Below, in pieces: positions 53,525 to 62,497 of a stretch of DNA of 64,000 nucleotides. Numbering within the stretch: the first letter of the stretch is position 1; every line of letters begins with the position of its first letter. The position numbers and the translations under genes are program-made. The notes beneath the pieces are model-generated. The model saw nothing but the letters and a program-made list of their open reading frames with translations, was not told where the DNA came from and ran no database searches. Origin of the DNA: Halomonas llamarensis (GTDB lineage: Bacteria > Pseudomonadota > Gammaproteobacteria > Pseudomonadales > Halomonadaceae); assembly GCF_023555005.1 (NCBI RefSeq), contig NZ_JAMJPJ010000015.1:1-64000 (forward strand), given 5' to 3'.

Positions 53525-53815
53525 TGCCGCAGGTTATTAGCGAAGAGTACTCGGATACACGGCAGGCCTGATGCCACTCCACATTATTGCGTTTTATGAT
53601 CTCATTTGCGTTCATCTGGCTCTCCTTGCCACACTTCCCACTTTCACGCACAGCTCGCACCAAGAAAATAACGCGATAGTAAGCTACCCTGCTAGTCGCA
53701 GGCTCTTGCGATGTTGCTTGTCTTTACGATGGAAGCCTTGTTGCTGCAAGGTAAGCATGAGCGTCAACACATTAAAACGTAAGCAGTATAACCCCCTAAT
53801 TAACTCGGAGCTTTT
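53525..53815. other. 291-bp spacer with a possible alpha/beta-hydrolase start remnant
   Basis: No complete gene is supported. On the minus strand, ATG at 53615 with AAGGAG upstream opens MNANEIIKRNNVEWHQA, whose first 13 residues resemble the start of RsbQ-like alpha/beta hydrolases. The match then stops (about 53577), suggesting a truncated gene. A promoter for osmC should lie near its end. Confidence 0.35.
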
Positions 53816-53821
53816 ATGACG

Positions 53822-54241
53822 ATGACAAATTCGGCAACCGCCCAATGGAAAGGTGGCCTGAAAGATGGTGAAGGCAGCATTTCTACCGCTAGTGGTACGC
53901 TAAACAATGTCGCCTACGATTTTCGTAAGCGCTTTGAAGGGGCTCAGGGAACCAATCCGGAAGAGCTCATTGGGGCCGCACACGCAAGCTGTTTCTCCAT
54001 GGCGTTTTCGCTGGAGTTAGAAAAAGCCGGCCATAAGACGAGCAGCATCGACACCGAAGCTACCGTGACGCTGGACCCGGAAACGCTCTCCGTGACAGCA
54101 GTGCATCTGACTACCCGCGGCAACGTACCGGGTGCCGATCAAGCTGCTTTCGAGAAGGCGGCCAATGATGCCAAGCAAAATTGCCCGATCTCAAAGCTAT
54201 TGAATGCCGAAATCACGCTGGAAGCCGTTCTGGAAAATTGA
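53822..54241 (+). CDS. osmC: Osmotically inducible peroxiredoxin OsmC
   Basis: A 139-residue organic hydroperoxide peroxidase of the OsmC type. The family text ASGTLNNVAYDFRKRFEGAQ and GTNPEELIGAAHASCFSMAF supply the first catalytic Cys (about residue 57). The second is in KQNCPISKLLNAEITLEA (about 120). The conserved Glu is in NPEELIG. It follows CGGAGC; an upstream ATG at 53816 is possible. A terminator follows 27 bases after the stop. This is the second OsmC-family protein of the window, closer to E. coli OsmC than the first. Confidence 0.93.
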   Translation: MTNSATAQWKGGLKDGEGSISTASGTLNNVAYDFRKRFEGAQGTNPEELIGAAHASCFSMAFSLELEKAGHKTSSIDTEATVTLDPETLSVTAVHLTTRGNVPGADQAAFEKAANDAKQNCPISKLLNAEITLEAVLEN

Positions 54242-54267
54242 TCGCCACGGTAACGTGAGCTGTATTT

Positions 54268-54290
54268 AGGCCGCTTCCGGGCGGCCTTTT
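54268..54290 (+). terminator. Rho-independent terminator of osmC
   Basis: AGGCCGC-TTCCGG-GCGGCCT forms a 7-bp GC-rich stem with a six-base loop, followed by TTTT. Confidence 0.85.
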
Positions 54291-54294
54291 GCTG

Positions 54295-54516
54295 TCACTG
54301 CCTAACCAACCAGCCGCCTTTTTGGTGCTTCGTGAGATACTGGAGTTTGCTGGTAGCTCTGGCCGTGCTGATGCACTGACTCATCATATCGCCATAGAGG
54401 TGCTTATCGCGTAATGACGTTTGGAAATACCCTTCAAACGCTAGAAAGTATGCATCGCTACCGTTAATACAATATCGGGTTGATATTGTAAGGGTCTGAC
54501 CGTCCTCGTCACTCAT
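54295..54516 (-). CDS. 73-residue hypothetical protein
   Basis: Not recognised. The sequence starts MSDEDGQTLTISTRYCINGS and has YFLAFEGYFQTSLRDKHLYG, then a helix and a basic end TKHQKGGWLVRQ. It lies alone on the minus strand between osmC and the chemoreceptor gene, sharing the osmC terminator as a possible convergent end. The ribosome site (CAGAGA) is poor. It could be a real small gene or a chance frame. Confidence 0.4.
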   Translation of the reverse strand: MSDEDGQTLTISTRYCINGSDAYFLAFEGYFQTSLRDKHLYGDMMSQCISTARATSKLQYLTKHQKGGWLVRQ

Positions 54517-54637
54517 TCTCTGTTGACTAAAACGGTTTAAAATAAATACAAAAAGCGAAAACTGTCACAAACTTTTAAGAACGTTTGTTCCATAATTACA
54601 ATTTAATACGTCATTGCAATGCCATACGAGGAAACCC

Positions 54638-55735
54638 ATGAAGACAATAGACACGCGTAACACCCATCCACCTCTCTGGCCACGAGCATTAAAAACCGCC
54701 TTGATTGTCGGGCCACTGTTGACAGTCATCAACCAATTCGATGCGCTTTGGCAGCTAAACGACTTCAGCCTTTGGCAATTCACTCTCACCATGCTGGTAC
54801 CCTTCGGCGTTTCATGGCTTGGCGCCTCCGGTGCCAAACAGCACTTTAACCGCACCACCCACGGGCATGGCGAGCGCTTTGATCGTATCGCCGACCTCGC
54901 CGACACAATTCGACGTAATGCCCAAGCGGTAAATCAGGCTTCCCAGAAACGCCATGCGTTCGTTGAGCAGGTCCTCAATCACAGCCGCCAGGCCGGCAAA
55001 GATGCCGAACACCTGCAATCAACCGCTGAACAGAGTTGCATAACGCTACGTCAAGCCAATCACGACGCCGCCGACGTTAATTCGCGTATCCAACACGTCG
55101 CCGATGGCATGTCAGAAGGCCGCGCACTCACACAGCAGACGGCTTCTGCGGTCGATACGTTCAGCCAGCAGTTTAAAGATATTCAAGACATGGCCGCCAG
55201 CATTCAGCACATTGCCACGCAAACCAATTTGCTCGCCGTTAACGCCCGTGTCGAGGCAGCTCGCGCCGGAGAAGCTGGGCGCGGGTTTGCCGTCGTAGCG
55301 ATGGAGGTCAATAAATTGGCCGACAGCGCCGCCAAGGCCGCCGATGATATTCACCAGCGCCTGGAGACGCTGTCCAACACCACCATTAATGTGACGCAGA
55401 AAATGCAAGCATTACAAGGCCAAATCGACACCCTCGAAGCTGAAAGCCATGCTGGCCAGCGCGGCGTGGCTACCGTAACGGCGGCGATTGATCATGCCAC
55501 CGGCGCGGCCGATGAAGCCGCAGGCCACGCGATGCATCAAGTAGAGACAACCCGCGGCGTCATCCGCGATTTAACGCAAGTGTTGGACGATACCCAACAA
55601 GCCATTGAGCGCTCGGCTAATAACCAACAGCTTGCCTTTGACTTGCTCGGCCACGTGGCTAGCGACACCGTCATGTCCACACAAGAACCGGCGGCGGCGC
55701 TACCAACATCAGGTGGTCAGCATGGCATGGCGTGA
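54638..55735 (+). CDS. Methyl-accepting chemotaxis protein with NrtS-like membrane domain
   Basis: A 365-residue receptor with no periplasmic sensor domain. Residues about 16-70 form two membrane helices that resemble the small nitrate/nitrite transporter Nrt[21 protein letters not shown], then [19 protein letters not shown], with the characteristic VGxxLTxINQxD and VPFxVS patterns. The cytoplasmic signalling domain is canonical: [20 protein letters not shown] (hairpin tip) and [22 protein letters not shown] 54638 is preceded by CGAGGA. It overlaps the GGDEF-EAL gene by 14 bases. The NrtS resemblance suggests sensing of nitrate or nitrite or the redox state, an inference. Confidence 0.82.
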   Translation: MKTIDTRNTHPPLWPRALKTALIVGPLLTVINQFDALWQLNDFSLWQFTLTMLVPFGVSWLGASGAKQHFNRTTHGHGERFDRIADLADTIRRNAQAVNQASQKRHAFVEQVLNHSRQAGKDAEHLQSTAEQSCITLRQANHDAADVNSRIQHVADGMSEGRALTQQTASAVDTFSQQFKDIQDMAASIQHIATQTNLLAVNARVEAARAGEAGRGFAVVAMEVNKLADSAAKAADDIHQRLETLSNTTINVTQKMQALQGQIDTLEAESHAGQRGVATVTAAIDHATGAADEAAGHAMHQVETTRGVIRDLTQVLDDTQQAIERSANNQQLAFDLLGHVASDTVMSTQEPAAALPTSGGQHGMA

Positions 55736-57458
55736 TTGGTTTAATCTCTCCCGACACATGGTCAACTGCTCCCAAGCGTTGCAAAACGCGAACCGCCGGC
55801 TGCGCCAAGAAATCGTCGAGCGTCGTGAAGCCCAAGAGCGCGTCGCAAGCCTTGCCCGTTTTCCTGAAGAAAACCGCCAACCGGTAATGCGAATCAACCG
55901 TCGTGGCGAGCTATTGTACACCAACAGTGCCGCAAGAGTGCTGCTCAATCACTGGCGCTGCGATGCTCCAAGCGATAGCGAGCCCAAACAATTGTGCGTG
56001 CCAAAGGCGTGGCAAGCACGCATTGATAGCGCTTTAACAAGCGGCGAACTCGTGGAGGTAGAATATTATCTTGATCATCGTTGGTTATTATTAACGCTCA
56101 CCCCGCTTCACGATGCGGACTACGTCAACCTTTATGGCACCGATATTACTGACCGCAAAGCCTATGAACAGGCGCTAGAGCAACGTAACCGTTACGACGA
56201 ACTCACTGGCCTAATCAATCGCCACGTGCTTAATGACCGTGTCGATCAGGCCTATCACACCGCCGCTAGCCAAAACGGCTTTGCGCTCGTCGTGTTGGAT
56301 TTGGAAAATTTTCGCTTAGTGAATAGCTTATTGGGTCACCAAGGCGGGGATGAAGTGCTTACTGCGCTGGCACAACGCTTACGTCAGCAAGTGGATGTCA
56401 CCGCCACCCCAGCACGTCTAGACGGCGATACATTCGCGGTCCTCCTCCCCCTTACCACCTCACTCTCCCGCGTGACAGCAGATGTTGAACGCTGGCTGAG
56501 CGCCTTGGCTGAACCGTTTGAGATTGATGGCGAACGTATCGAGTGCCAAATTGTTGCGGGCATCGCGTTAGGCCCGCAAGATGGCGAAGATGCCCGTGCA
56601 CTTTTACGCCACGCGCAATTAGCGGCTCATCGCGCGCGACAAACCCAGCAGCGTTATCACTTTTTCGTGCACGAGCTCAACACTCACCTACATCAACGCC
56701 ATCAGCGCCTACAAGCCTTAAAAGACGCTATTCACAATGATAGGTTGGTAATGTTTTACCAGTTGCAGTTCGACGCCTATGGCGTGGCGGTCGGCGCGGA
56801 AGCCTTAATTCGCTGGCCACAGCCGGATGGCAGTATGATACCGCCTGGGGATTTTATTCCACTGGCGGAAGAAAACGGCCTGATCGTGCCCATTGGTCGC
56901 TTAGCGCTGACACACGCTTGCGCTCAAGCGGCAAAGTGGCGACACAGCGGCCATCCACTGCGCGTTGCGGTCAACTTAGGCGCAGAGCATATCCACGACC
57001 CTGCGCTACCAGCATTGATTGAAGAGCTGTTAGCGCACTACCGCTTGCCCGCCAGCGACGTGGAAATTGAAGTCACCGAAAGCACACTTATGCACGATAT
57101 CGCCCAAGGACGCGAGCAGTTACAGCGGTTACGCGCGCTGGGCATTGAGATTGCGTTGGACGACTTTGGTACCGGCCACACTTCGCTAGCGTACCTGCGC
57201 GATTTACCCGCACAGCGGCTAAAACTCGACCGTGAGTTTGTCACCGATCTACCCCAAAAGCCCGATAACCAAGCAATCTGCCGCGCCGTGGTCACACTGG
57301 GACACGCCATGGGCATGGCCGTGTTAGCCGAAGGCGTAGAGAATGAAGACGAGTATGCACTGCTCAAAACCCTGGGGGTAGATGAGTTTCAAGGCTTTTT
57401 GCTGGCCCGTCCCACGCCGAGCCCGCAAGTGAGCGAGCGCCTCAAGGCATCAGCGTAA
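55722..57458 (+). CDS. PAS-GGDEF-EAL protein, GGDEF degenerate, EAL probably active
   Basis: A 578-residue cytoplasmic cyclic-di-GMP protein. An N-terminal coiled coil ([20 protein letters not shown]) and a PAS-like domain (about 50-145) precede a GGDEF domain (about 160-305). The GGDEF active site reads LDGDTF, so cyclase activity is unlikely. The EAL domain (about 325-570) retains AEALIRWPQ, the EVTES motif, [17 protein letters not shown] and VLAEGVEN, so it probably hydrolyses c-di-GMP. It starts within the chemoreceptor gene (AGGTGG upstream), linking the two products. Confidence 0.92.
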   Translation: MAWRDWFNLSRHMVNCSQALQNANRRLRQEIVERREAQERVASLARFPEENRQPVMRINRRGELLYTNSAARVLLNHWRCDAPSDSEPKQLCVPKAWQARIDSALTSGELVEVEYYLDHRWLLLTLTPLHDADYVNLYGTDITDRKAYEQALEQRNRYDELTGLINRHVLNDRVDQAYHTAASQNGFALVVLDLENFRLVNSLLGHQGGDEVLTALAQRLRQQVDVTATPARLDGDTFAVLLPLTTSLSRVTADVERWLSALAEPFEIDGERIECQIVAGIALGPQDGEDARALLRHAQLAAHRARQTQQRYHFFVHELNTHLHQRHQRLQALKDAIHNDRLVMFYQLQFDAYGVAVGAEALIRWPQPDGSMIPPGDFIPLAEENGLIVPIGRLALTHACAQAAKWRHSGHPLRVAVNLGAEHIHDPALPALIEELLAHYRLPASDVEIEVTESTLMHDIAQGREQLQRLRALGIEIALDDFGTGHTSLAYLRDLPAQRLKLDREFVTDLPQKPDNQAICRAVVTLGHAMGMAVLAEGVENEDEYALLKTLGVDEFQGFLLARPTPSPQVSERLKASA

Positions 57459-57512
57459 AAAACGGTTACTTCCTAACCGCCCACTTAATTTCCTACTACA
57501 GGAGCATTTCTT

Positions 57513-58034
57513 ATGACACACCCTCTCTTACGCTTTTACAGCACCACGTACTTGTTAGCGACGCTTTTCGTTTTTAGCGTGTTGCTTACCTTACCACTCA
57601 CCGTCAACGCGGATGAGCACGGCGACTGGCCACAGGAGGGCTGGGACGTTATCAAGACCGAAAAGGGCCACAGTGCGTTAGTAGAAGATCTTCGCGAGGC
57701 GGTTCTTAACACCGACATGTTCGTCGTTACCGAAGCAAGCCCCACCGCCGCGGCGGCCAGGCGCGGTGAAACTATTCCTGGCAACCAAGTGATCGGTGTT
57801 TTTCGCAATGATTTTGCCGTGCGCATTATCCGTCAAAGCGTACCCGCCATGATCGAAGCACCACTGCGTTTTTACGTGACCGAAAATCCTTCAGGCACTG
57901 CTACGCTATCATGGAAAACACCCAGCGCGGTGTTTGCCCCCTACGCGCAGAATAATGGTGGTGAACTTGCTCAGATTGCCAGCGAACTCGATGAGATTTT
58001 CGCGCGTATTGCCGATTTAGCAACGCAACCGTAA
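57513..58034 (+). CDS. DUF302 secreted protein
   Basis: A 173-residue protein with a hydrophobic signal segment (about residues 10-33, cleavage after VNADEH-type region). The DUF302-like domain includes GWDVIKTEKGHSALVEDLRE, IPGNQVIGVFRNDFAVRIIR and the typical LRFYVTENPSGTATLSWKTP with PSAVFAPYA. The family is widespread with unknown function. The TACAGGAGCA ribosome site supports ATG 57513. A strong hairpin follows six bases after the stop. Confidence 0.85.
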   Translation: MTHPLLRFYSTTYLLATLFVFSVLLTLPLTVNADEHGDWPQEGWDVIKTEKGHSALVEDLREAVLNTDMFVVTEASPTAAAARRGETIPGNQVIGVFRNDFAVRIIRQSVPAMIEAPLRFYVTENPSGTATLSWKTPSAVFAPYAQNNGGELAQIASELDEIFARIADLATQP

Positions 58035-58039
58035 ATGAC

Positions 58040-58067
58040 GCGGGGCAGGTTTAAAGACCTGCCCCGC
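58040..58067 (+). terminator. 11-bp GC-rich hairpin after the DUF302 gene
   Basis: GCGGGGCAGGT (58040-58050) and ACCTGCCCCGC (58057-58067) pair perfectly with a six-base loop. No T tract follows on the plus strand, so it may be an incomplete terminator or may serve convergent transcripts. Confidence 0.6.
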
Positions 58068-58118
58068 TGGTGTAAAGCGGCTTATATAAAACCACTTATG
58101 TAAAGCCCCGTTTAATAA

Positions 58119-58844
58119 TCACATCGTGACGTTGCAGTCACCTTCTGCTTCGCCAGCAAAGCGGGCTCTGGCGTGCACCACATACGCCGCCAGTGCGGCT
58201 AAATCGTCAGATGCCCAATCCAGTGGCTCGGCGGCCATCGGTGCCACCATACAGAGTTGAACCATCTCATCGGCGTGGACGGTGTCCATGCCAAACTGGT
58301 TGACCCCCATGCTCACCTGATGCGGGTAAGGCTGGTTGAACGAGTCTTGATAACCCGATTGGCCATCAGTGCCGTGGCAGCTGGCACACGATAGCCCGTT
58401 GGTGCTTAACGAAGTGTCGTTGAACAGCATTTCTCCACGTTCAATGAGTGATTTAGGGTTGTCACCGTTTTCGTCGTAACCGGGTTCGTAACCGTCCGGG
58501 CGTGATACCAACGCCGTGCGCTCGTTGGGCTGTGCGCTCCCTTCTGCTTCTGCTTCTGCTTCTGCTTCGCCCTCTGCCTCTCCTTCTGCTTCGCCCTCTG
58601 CCTCTCCTTCTGCTTCGCCCTCTGCCTCTCCTTCTGCTTCGCCCTCTGCCTGCGCTTCAGCATGGTTGCTGGCCAACAGTAACGTGCTTGATGCTTCATT
58701 GGGCATGGCATCAACGTTCTGGCCGCTAGCCACAGCCTCTAGCGCGCCACCGCTTGCCACCAGCGCAAGTGCTGGCGCGGTATAACGCAACTGGCGGCGC
58801 AGTTTGCCGAGTAAGTCTTGGCGTTTTTGTTGATTAATGGACAT
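58119..58844 (-). CDS. Periplasmic cytochrome c with a repetitive Ala-Glu-Gly linker
   Basis: A 241-residue secreted c-type cytochrome. An N-terminal signal segment lies near residues 17-40 (ALALVASGGALEAVASG). Residues about 64-102 are an acidic low-complexity linker of repeated EAEG units. The heme domain follows, with the single attachment motif CASCH (LSCASCHGTDGQSGYQ, about 153-168) and a Met ligand candidate in QLCMVAPMAAEP. The linker is encoded by 24-bp tandem repeats (58541-58650). It is likely an electron carrier or a subunit in periplasmic redox chemistry. The start is preceded by AAGGGGAATAG. Confidence 0.85.
   Translation of the reverse strand: MSINQQKRQDLLGKLRRQLRYTAPALALVASGGALEAVASGQNVDAMPNEASSTLLLASNHAEAQAEGEAEGEAEGEAEGEAEGEAEGEAEGEAEAEAEAEGSAQPNERTALVSRPDGYEPGYDENGDNPKSLIERGEMLFNDTSLSTNGLSCASCHGTDGQSGYQDSFNQPYPHQVSMGVNQFGMDTVHADEMVQLCMVAPMAAEPLDWASDDLAALAAYVVHARARFAGEAEGDCNVTM
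58541..58650 (-). repeat. 24-bp tandem repeat inside the cytochrome c gene
   Basis: Units of 24 bases at 58559-58582, 58583-58606, 58607-58630 and a partial unit to 58650, preceded by three to four 6-base sub-units. They read as eight-codon EAEGEAEG-type blocks on the minus strand. Frame is preserved, so copy number can vary without frameshift. Confidence 0.9.
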
Positions 58845-59164
58845 AGTACTATTCCCCTTGATGGTGTTGCCGTAAGTGGCATCGCGCTATTTTCCGCGCA
58901 AGCTACCCACTGTGCTGCTTGATTGTTCTGTCGCAACACTTAATGAGTGAGCCACGCCTTGGACTCCTTACAGCCAAGATCCAAATCCATCTATAAAAAC
59001 GATCATTTTCAGTCCAGCGGGTAGGAACAAGGTTTCGCCTATTTTGATACCCCAACCAAGTAATATTATGCAGACTTAACCTTTCGTAGGGGCACCACGG
59101 TCGTTTTTTCATGCTGGTGGAGCCTGAAAGCCCCCGCCAGAATGGCTTTGCCTGCTTGCAGGCG
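58845..59164. other. 320-bp spacer, no supported gene
   Basis: Holds the promoter side of the cytochrome c gene and the 3' end of the YiiX-like gene. Near 59125-59163 on the minus strand a GCCTG-CAAG-CAGGC hairpin is followed by AAAGCC...GGCTTT, a plausible terminator for the YiiX-like gene. The open frame 58903-59193 overlaps both and is not supported. Confidence 0.45.
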
Positions 59165-59917
59165 TTATTTCCAGTGCAGCCGGTAGGGATCAAAGTCTTT
59201 CGTCAAGCGAGGTTTCACAATGGCAAAGTAGGGAGACAAATCGAAATCCCGGGGCGTAAATAATGAATAGTGGCGCTGAGTCAGGTAGAAGGCATTCGTA
59301 CGGGCGAAAGGTTGCGCCGTCGCCGAGACACCAACCGCAACCGGTAGAATGGGGTAATGAATAGACTGAAAGGCCTGTGCAATTAATGTCGAGCATATCG
59401 CCCGCGTGGGATCCCCGCTACCCAATGTAAGAAAGTGCTTCCGAAAGCGCTGCGGGATAGGAGGTAAAGGGAAAAAATAGCGCGCCAAATCGACGATGTT
59501 GTGCAAGTCATATTGGTGTCCAAGCCGCTCACCGGCATAAGCAATGAGTCTGTCAATGTCCTCTTCGGCCAAGCCAATTGGACGGCAAATTCTCAAATGG
59601 CATCCCTCAAACTCACTTAGCCCGACTACGCGCACCCCTTGTGCTACATCCGCTTCGATAAAACACCCTTGCTCTTGATCGCCATATTGCTTGGCGCGCT
59701 CATTGCCTACATAAAGCGCCGCATGCGACCACGACGACTGCGTGAGATATTGGATCACCACGCTCAACCGTGACGAGCCTTCCACCAGCAATACATCTCC
59801 CGGTTTTAGGTAGTCTGCAATGTCGGCTTCAACTGGCCCCGAACTAGGCTGCCCCTCTCTCGGGCAGGAAAGCCAGCAACTCATCAGATATCCCACACGA
59901 TGCAGCACAGTCTTCAT
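59165..59917 (-). CDS. YiiX/YebB-like permuted NlpC/P60 hydrolase
   Basis: A 250-residue protein of the circularly permuted papain-like family. LKPGDVLLVEGSSRLSVVIQ (about 36-55) and YLTQSSWSHAALYVG (about 57-71) contain the catalytic His region. The nucleophile Cys is in AICSTLIAQAFQSIHYPIL (about 172-190). Family members are amidases, lipid-modifying or effector-type cysteine hydrolases. No clear signal peptide is present, though the N terminus is hydrophobic and Cys-rich (YLMSCWLSC). The substrate is unknown. The gene is monocistronic. Confidence 0.78.
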   Translation of the reverse strand: MKTVLHRVGYLMSCWLSCPREGQPSSGPVEADIADYLKPGDVLLVEGSSRLSVVIQYLTQSSWSHAALYVGNERAKQYGDQEQGCFIEADVAQGVRVVGLSEFEGCHLRICRPIGLAEEDIDRLIAYAGERLGHQYDLHNIVDLARYFFPLPPIPQRFRKHFLTLGSGDPTRAICSTLIAQAFQSIHYPILPVAVGVSATAQPFARTNAFYLTQRHYSLFTPRDFDLSPYFAIVKPRLTKDFDPYRLHWK

Positions 59918-60306
59918 CTAGATTCTCCCCTTTTACCTGCTGTTAATAGGTGATGGTTTGCATCGCATCTTTACAGCGCGAATGTAAGAATTCCCGTAGA
60001 TGGCTGGTTTAAGCATGCGGAATATTTTCAGATCGAATTGGCTATTTGTGACCCCAGTGCTCCACGATCAATGTACCCGTTATCTTAACGTGGTCACCAT
60101 TGGCGTATTACTGCCTAACCGTTTCCTCGACCCGTCCTGTGACAGCCGCTTTCTACGCCTAAAAGCGAATACAAAAGAACTAAAAAAAGCATTGTAAGTT
60201 CGAAAGTGGTCAGCTAGCCTTTCGTTACTGAAAACATAAAATTAAATTTTCGTGCAAAAGCCACTCCATTAAGTCTACCAATAACAGCGACGCTAGCGAG
60301 AAAGGC
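59918..60306. other. 389-bp upstream region of the glycerol ABC importer
   Basis: No gene is supported. The open frame 60000-60197 lacks a ribosome site and family resemblance. It likely carries the promoter of the glpSTPQ-like operon, with an AT-rich part near 60225-60255. No cataloged operator was recognised. Confidence 0.5.
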
Positions 60307-61404
60307 ATGTCCTTACATCTGAAAAATATCGACCACGTTGTCGGCGGTGTGTCCCACATTAGTGGGGTTGACCTTGAGCTAAAGCCCGGCTCTTTCAACG
60401 TCTTATTAGGGCGCACGCTGGCAGGAAAAACCACATTAATGCGCCTAATGGCGGGCCTAGAACAGCCCACCAAAGGGCGCATTTTGATGGATGAAAAAGA
60501 TGTTACCGGCGTTTCTGTACGTAAGCGTAATGTCTCGATGGTTTATCAACAGTTCATTAACTACCCAAGCCTCAGTGTCTACAACAACATTGCCTCACCA
60601 CTAAAGCTTGCGAAGGCTCCTAAGGCTGAAATAGATAAGCGCGTGCGCGAAACCGCCGCTATGCTCGGCATTGAACATTTACTCGAACGTCTACCGCTTG
60701 AGCTTTCTGGTGGCCAGCAACAGCGCACAGCCATGGGTAGGGCGTTGGTTAAAGATGCCGACCTTATTTTATTTGATGAACCGCTGGTCAATCTTGATTA
60801 CAAATTACGCGAGGCGCTACGTGACGAGTTGCGCGAACTGTTCAAAACGCGCAACTGTATCGCGGTTTATGCCACTACCGAGCCGAACGAGGCGCTGGCA
60901 CTCGGCGGTAATACTGCCGTGCTGCATGAAGGTAAACTATTGCAGTACGGCGCAACCGAAGAAATCTACCGTAAGCCTAACGGCATTCTCAGCGCCGAAA
61001 TGTTCTCCGAGCCACCGATCAATATTGTGCCCGGCCACCTCACCGAAGAGGAAATCACCTTTGACAGTGATATCCATTTCCCTTGCGACGAAGCCCTACG
61101 CAACCTGCCTGCTGGTGAATACAATTTCGGTGTCCGCGCTTCCCACATCCACCTTAAACCCCATGCCGTCGACGACTTAGAGCTCAATGTTAAGGTCGAT
61201 GTCGCAGAAATTAGCGGCTCAGAAACCTTCTTGCACGTTCGTCATCCGTTATTCCCGCTTGTGCTCAACCTTGCCGGTGTGTATTCGCCCAAGGTGGACG
61301 ACACCATTGCTATCTACTTTCCCACTCATAAGTTATTTGTTTTCGATAAGCAGGGAGCAATAGTGCATACCCCGGAAACAGGCGGAGGTCATTCGCATGG
61401 CTGA
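60307..61404 (+). CDS. glpS: Glycerol-type ABC importer ATPase 1 (GlpS-like)
   Basis: A 365-residue CUT1-family-like ATPase. Walker A reads GRTLAGKTT (about residues 36-44), an AGKT variant also seen in GlpS. The Q loop is VYQQFINYP, the signature LSGGQQQR is canonical, and Walker B is LILFDEP. The H loop reads YATTEPNEA, so the switch His is missing. A C-terminal MalK-like regulatory domain follows (about 235-360). It overlaps the second ATPase gene by eight bases. In rhizobia this gene set (glpSTPQV) imports glycerol; the substrate here is inferred from that resemblance. Confidence 0.8.
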   Translation: MSLHLKNIDHVVGGVSHISGVDLELKPGSFNVLLGRTLAGKTTLMRLMAGLEQPTKGRILMDEKDVTGVSVRKRNVSMVYQQFINYPSLSVYNNIASPLKLAKAPKAEIDKRVRETAAMLGIEHLLERLPLELSGGQQQRTAMGRALVKDADLILFDEPLVNLDYKLREALRDELRELFKTRNCIAVYATTEPNEALALGGNTAVLHEGKLLQYGATEEIYRKPNGILSAEMFSEPPINIVPGHLTEEEITFDSDIHFPCDEALRNLPAGEYNFGVRASHIHLKPHAVDDLELNVKVDVAEISGSETFLHVRHPLFPLVLNLAGVYSPKVDDTIAIYFPTHKLFVFDKQGAIVHTPETGGGHSHG

Positions 61405-62497
61405 GATTATCCTAAAGACCTTGGCGCATACTTACAGTGCCAATCCACAGTCACCGGATGACTATGCAATTCGGCATATGGAGCATGTCTGGCACCAAGG
61501 AGGTGCCTATGCCCTACTCGGACCGTCCGGATGTGGTAAATCGACCCTCTTGAATATAATTTCCGGTCTTCTTGAGCCCTCAGAAGGCGATGTGCTTTTC
61601 GATGGCCAGCGCGTCAACGAGCTGCCACCTGAAGAGCGTAATATTGCCCAGGTATTTCAGTTCCCGGTGATCTACGACACCATGACGGTGTTCGATAATC
61701 TCGCGTTTCCCCTACGCAATATGAATACGCCTGAGCACCGGGTAAAAAACAAAGTGCTTGATGTTGCTGACATCCTTGACCTCACTGAGCTGCTCAAACG
61801 TAAAGCCAAAGGCCTGACTGCTGACGAAAAGCAAAAAGTCTCCATGGGACGCGGATTGGTGCGCGATGACGTTTCAGCCATTTTGTTTGACGAACCATTG
61901 ACGGTCATTGACCCACAGCTGAAGTGGAAGCTGCGTCGCAAGCTCAAGGAGATTCATCAGCGCTTCAACATCACCATGATTTACGTCACCCACGATCAGT
62001 TAGAAGCCTCTACCTTCGCTGATAAAATCGCGGTGATGTACGAGGGGCAAATGGTGCAGTTCGGCACTCCCCAAGAGCTTTTTGAGACTCCCGCCCACAC
62101 CTTTGTTGGCTACTTTATCGGCAGCCCCGGAATGAACCTTTTTGCGGTGCGTTATGAAGCAGGTGAAGCGTGGTTCGGCGACATTGCCCTTACGCTGCCG
62201 AGCAAGGTAACACGCGCCATTGCGCAAGCCAGCAGCCGTAACATTAAAGTCGGTATTCGTCCTGAATTTATCACCGTTCACGCCAACCCGCGTGAAGGCG
62301 CTCTCGTTGCTCGCAAGCGCCGTCTTCAAGATCTTGGTACGTATGCCATTTTAACGTTTGAACTTGGAAATGAGCTTTTCAAAGCGCGCTTACCTGAAGA
62401 CCACGCCGCGTATGGTGACGAGGTCTACCTAGAGTTTGAACCTGAGCATATTGGGCTTTATATCGACGAATACCGTGTGGGGGTGCCCTGTGAATAA
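61397..62497 (+). CDS. glpT: Glycerol-type ABC importer ATPase 2 (GlpT-like)
   Basis: A 366-residue ATPase with canonical Walker A GPSGCGKST (about residues 42-50), Q loop VFQFPVIYD, Walker B ILFDEPL and H loop VTHDQLEA. The signature motif is LTADEKQ instead of LSGGQ. A regulatory domain follows (about 240-366). Together with GlpS it forms an asymmetric heterodimer. The symbol follows the ABC system and should not be confused with the glycerol-3-phosphate antiporter. Confidence 0.8.
   Translation: MAEIILKTLAHTYSANPQSPDDYAIRHMEHVWHQGGAYALLGPSGCGKSTLLNIISGLLEPSEGDVLFDGQRVNELPPEERNIAQVFQFPVIYDTMTVFDNLAFPLRNMNTPEHRVKNKVLDVADILDLTELLKRKAKGLTADEKQKVSMGRGLVRDDVSAILFDEPLTVIDPQLKWKLRRKLKEIHQRFNITMIYVTHDQLEASTFADKIAVMYEGQMVQFGTPQELFETPAHTFVGYFIGSPGMNLFAVRYEAGEAWFGDIALTLPSKVTRAIAQASSRNIKVGIRPEFITVHANPREGALVARKRRLQDLGTYAILTFELGNELFKARLPEDHAAYGDEVYLEFEPEHIGLYIDEYRVGVPCE

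Noticed and set aside
58502-58785. Plus-strand frames encoding Leu/Pro-rich or Ser/Ala-rich repeats
   Set aside because: They are antisense shadows of the 24-bp repeat inside the cytochrome c gene; no ribosome site or family match.
60000-60197. 65-codon frame upstream of the ABC importer
   Set aside because: No Shine-Dalgarno sequence, no recognisable motif; likely promoter region.
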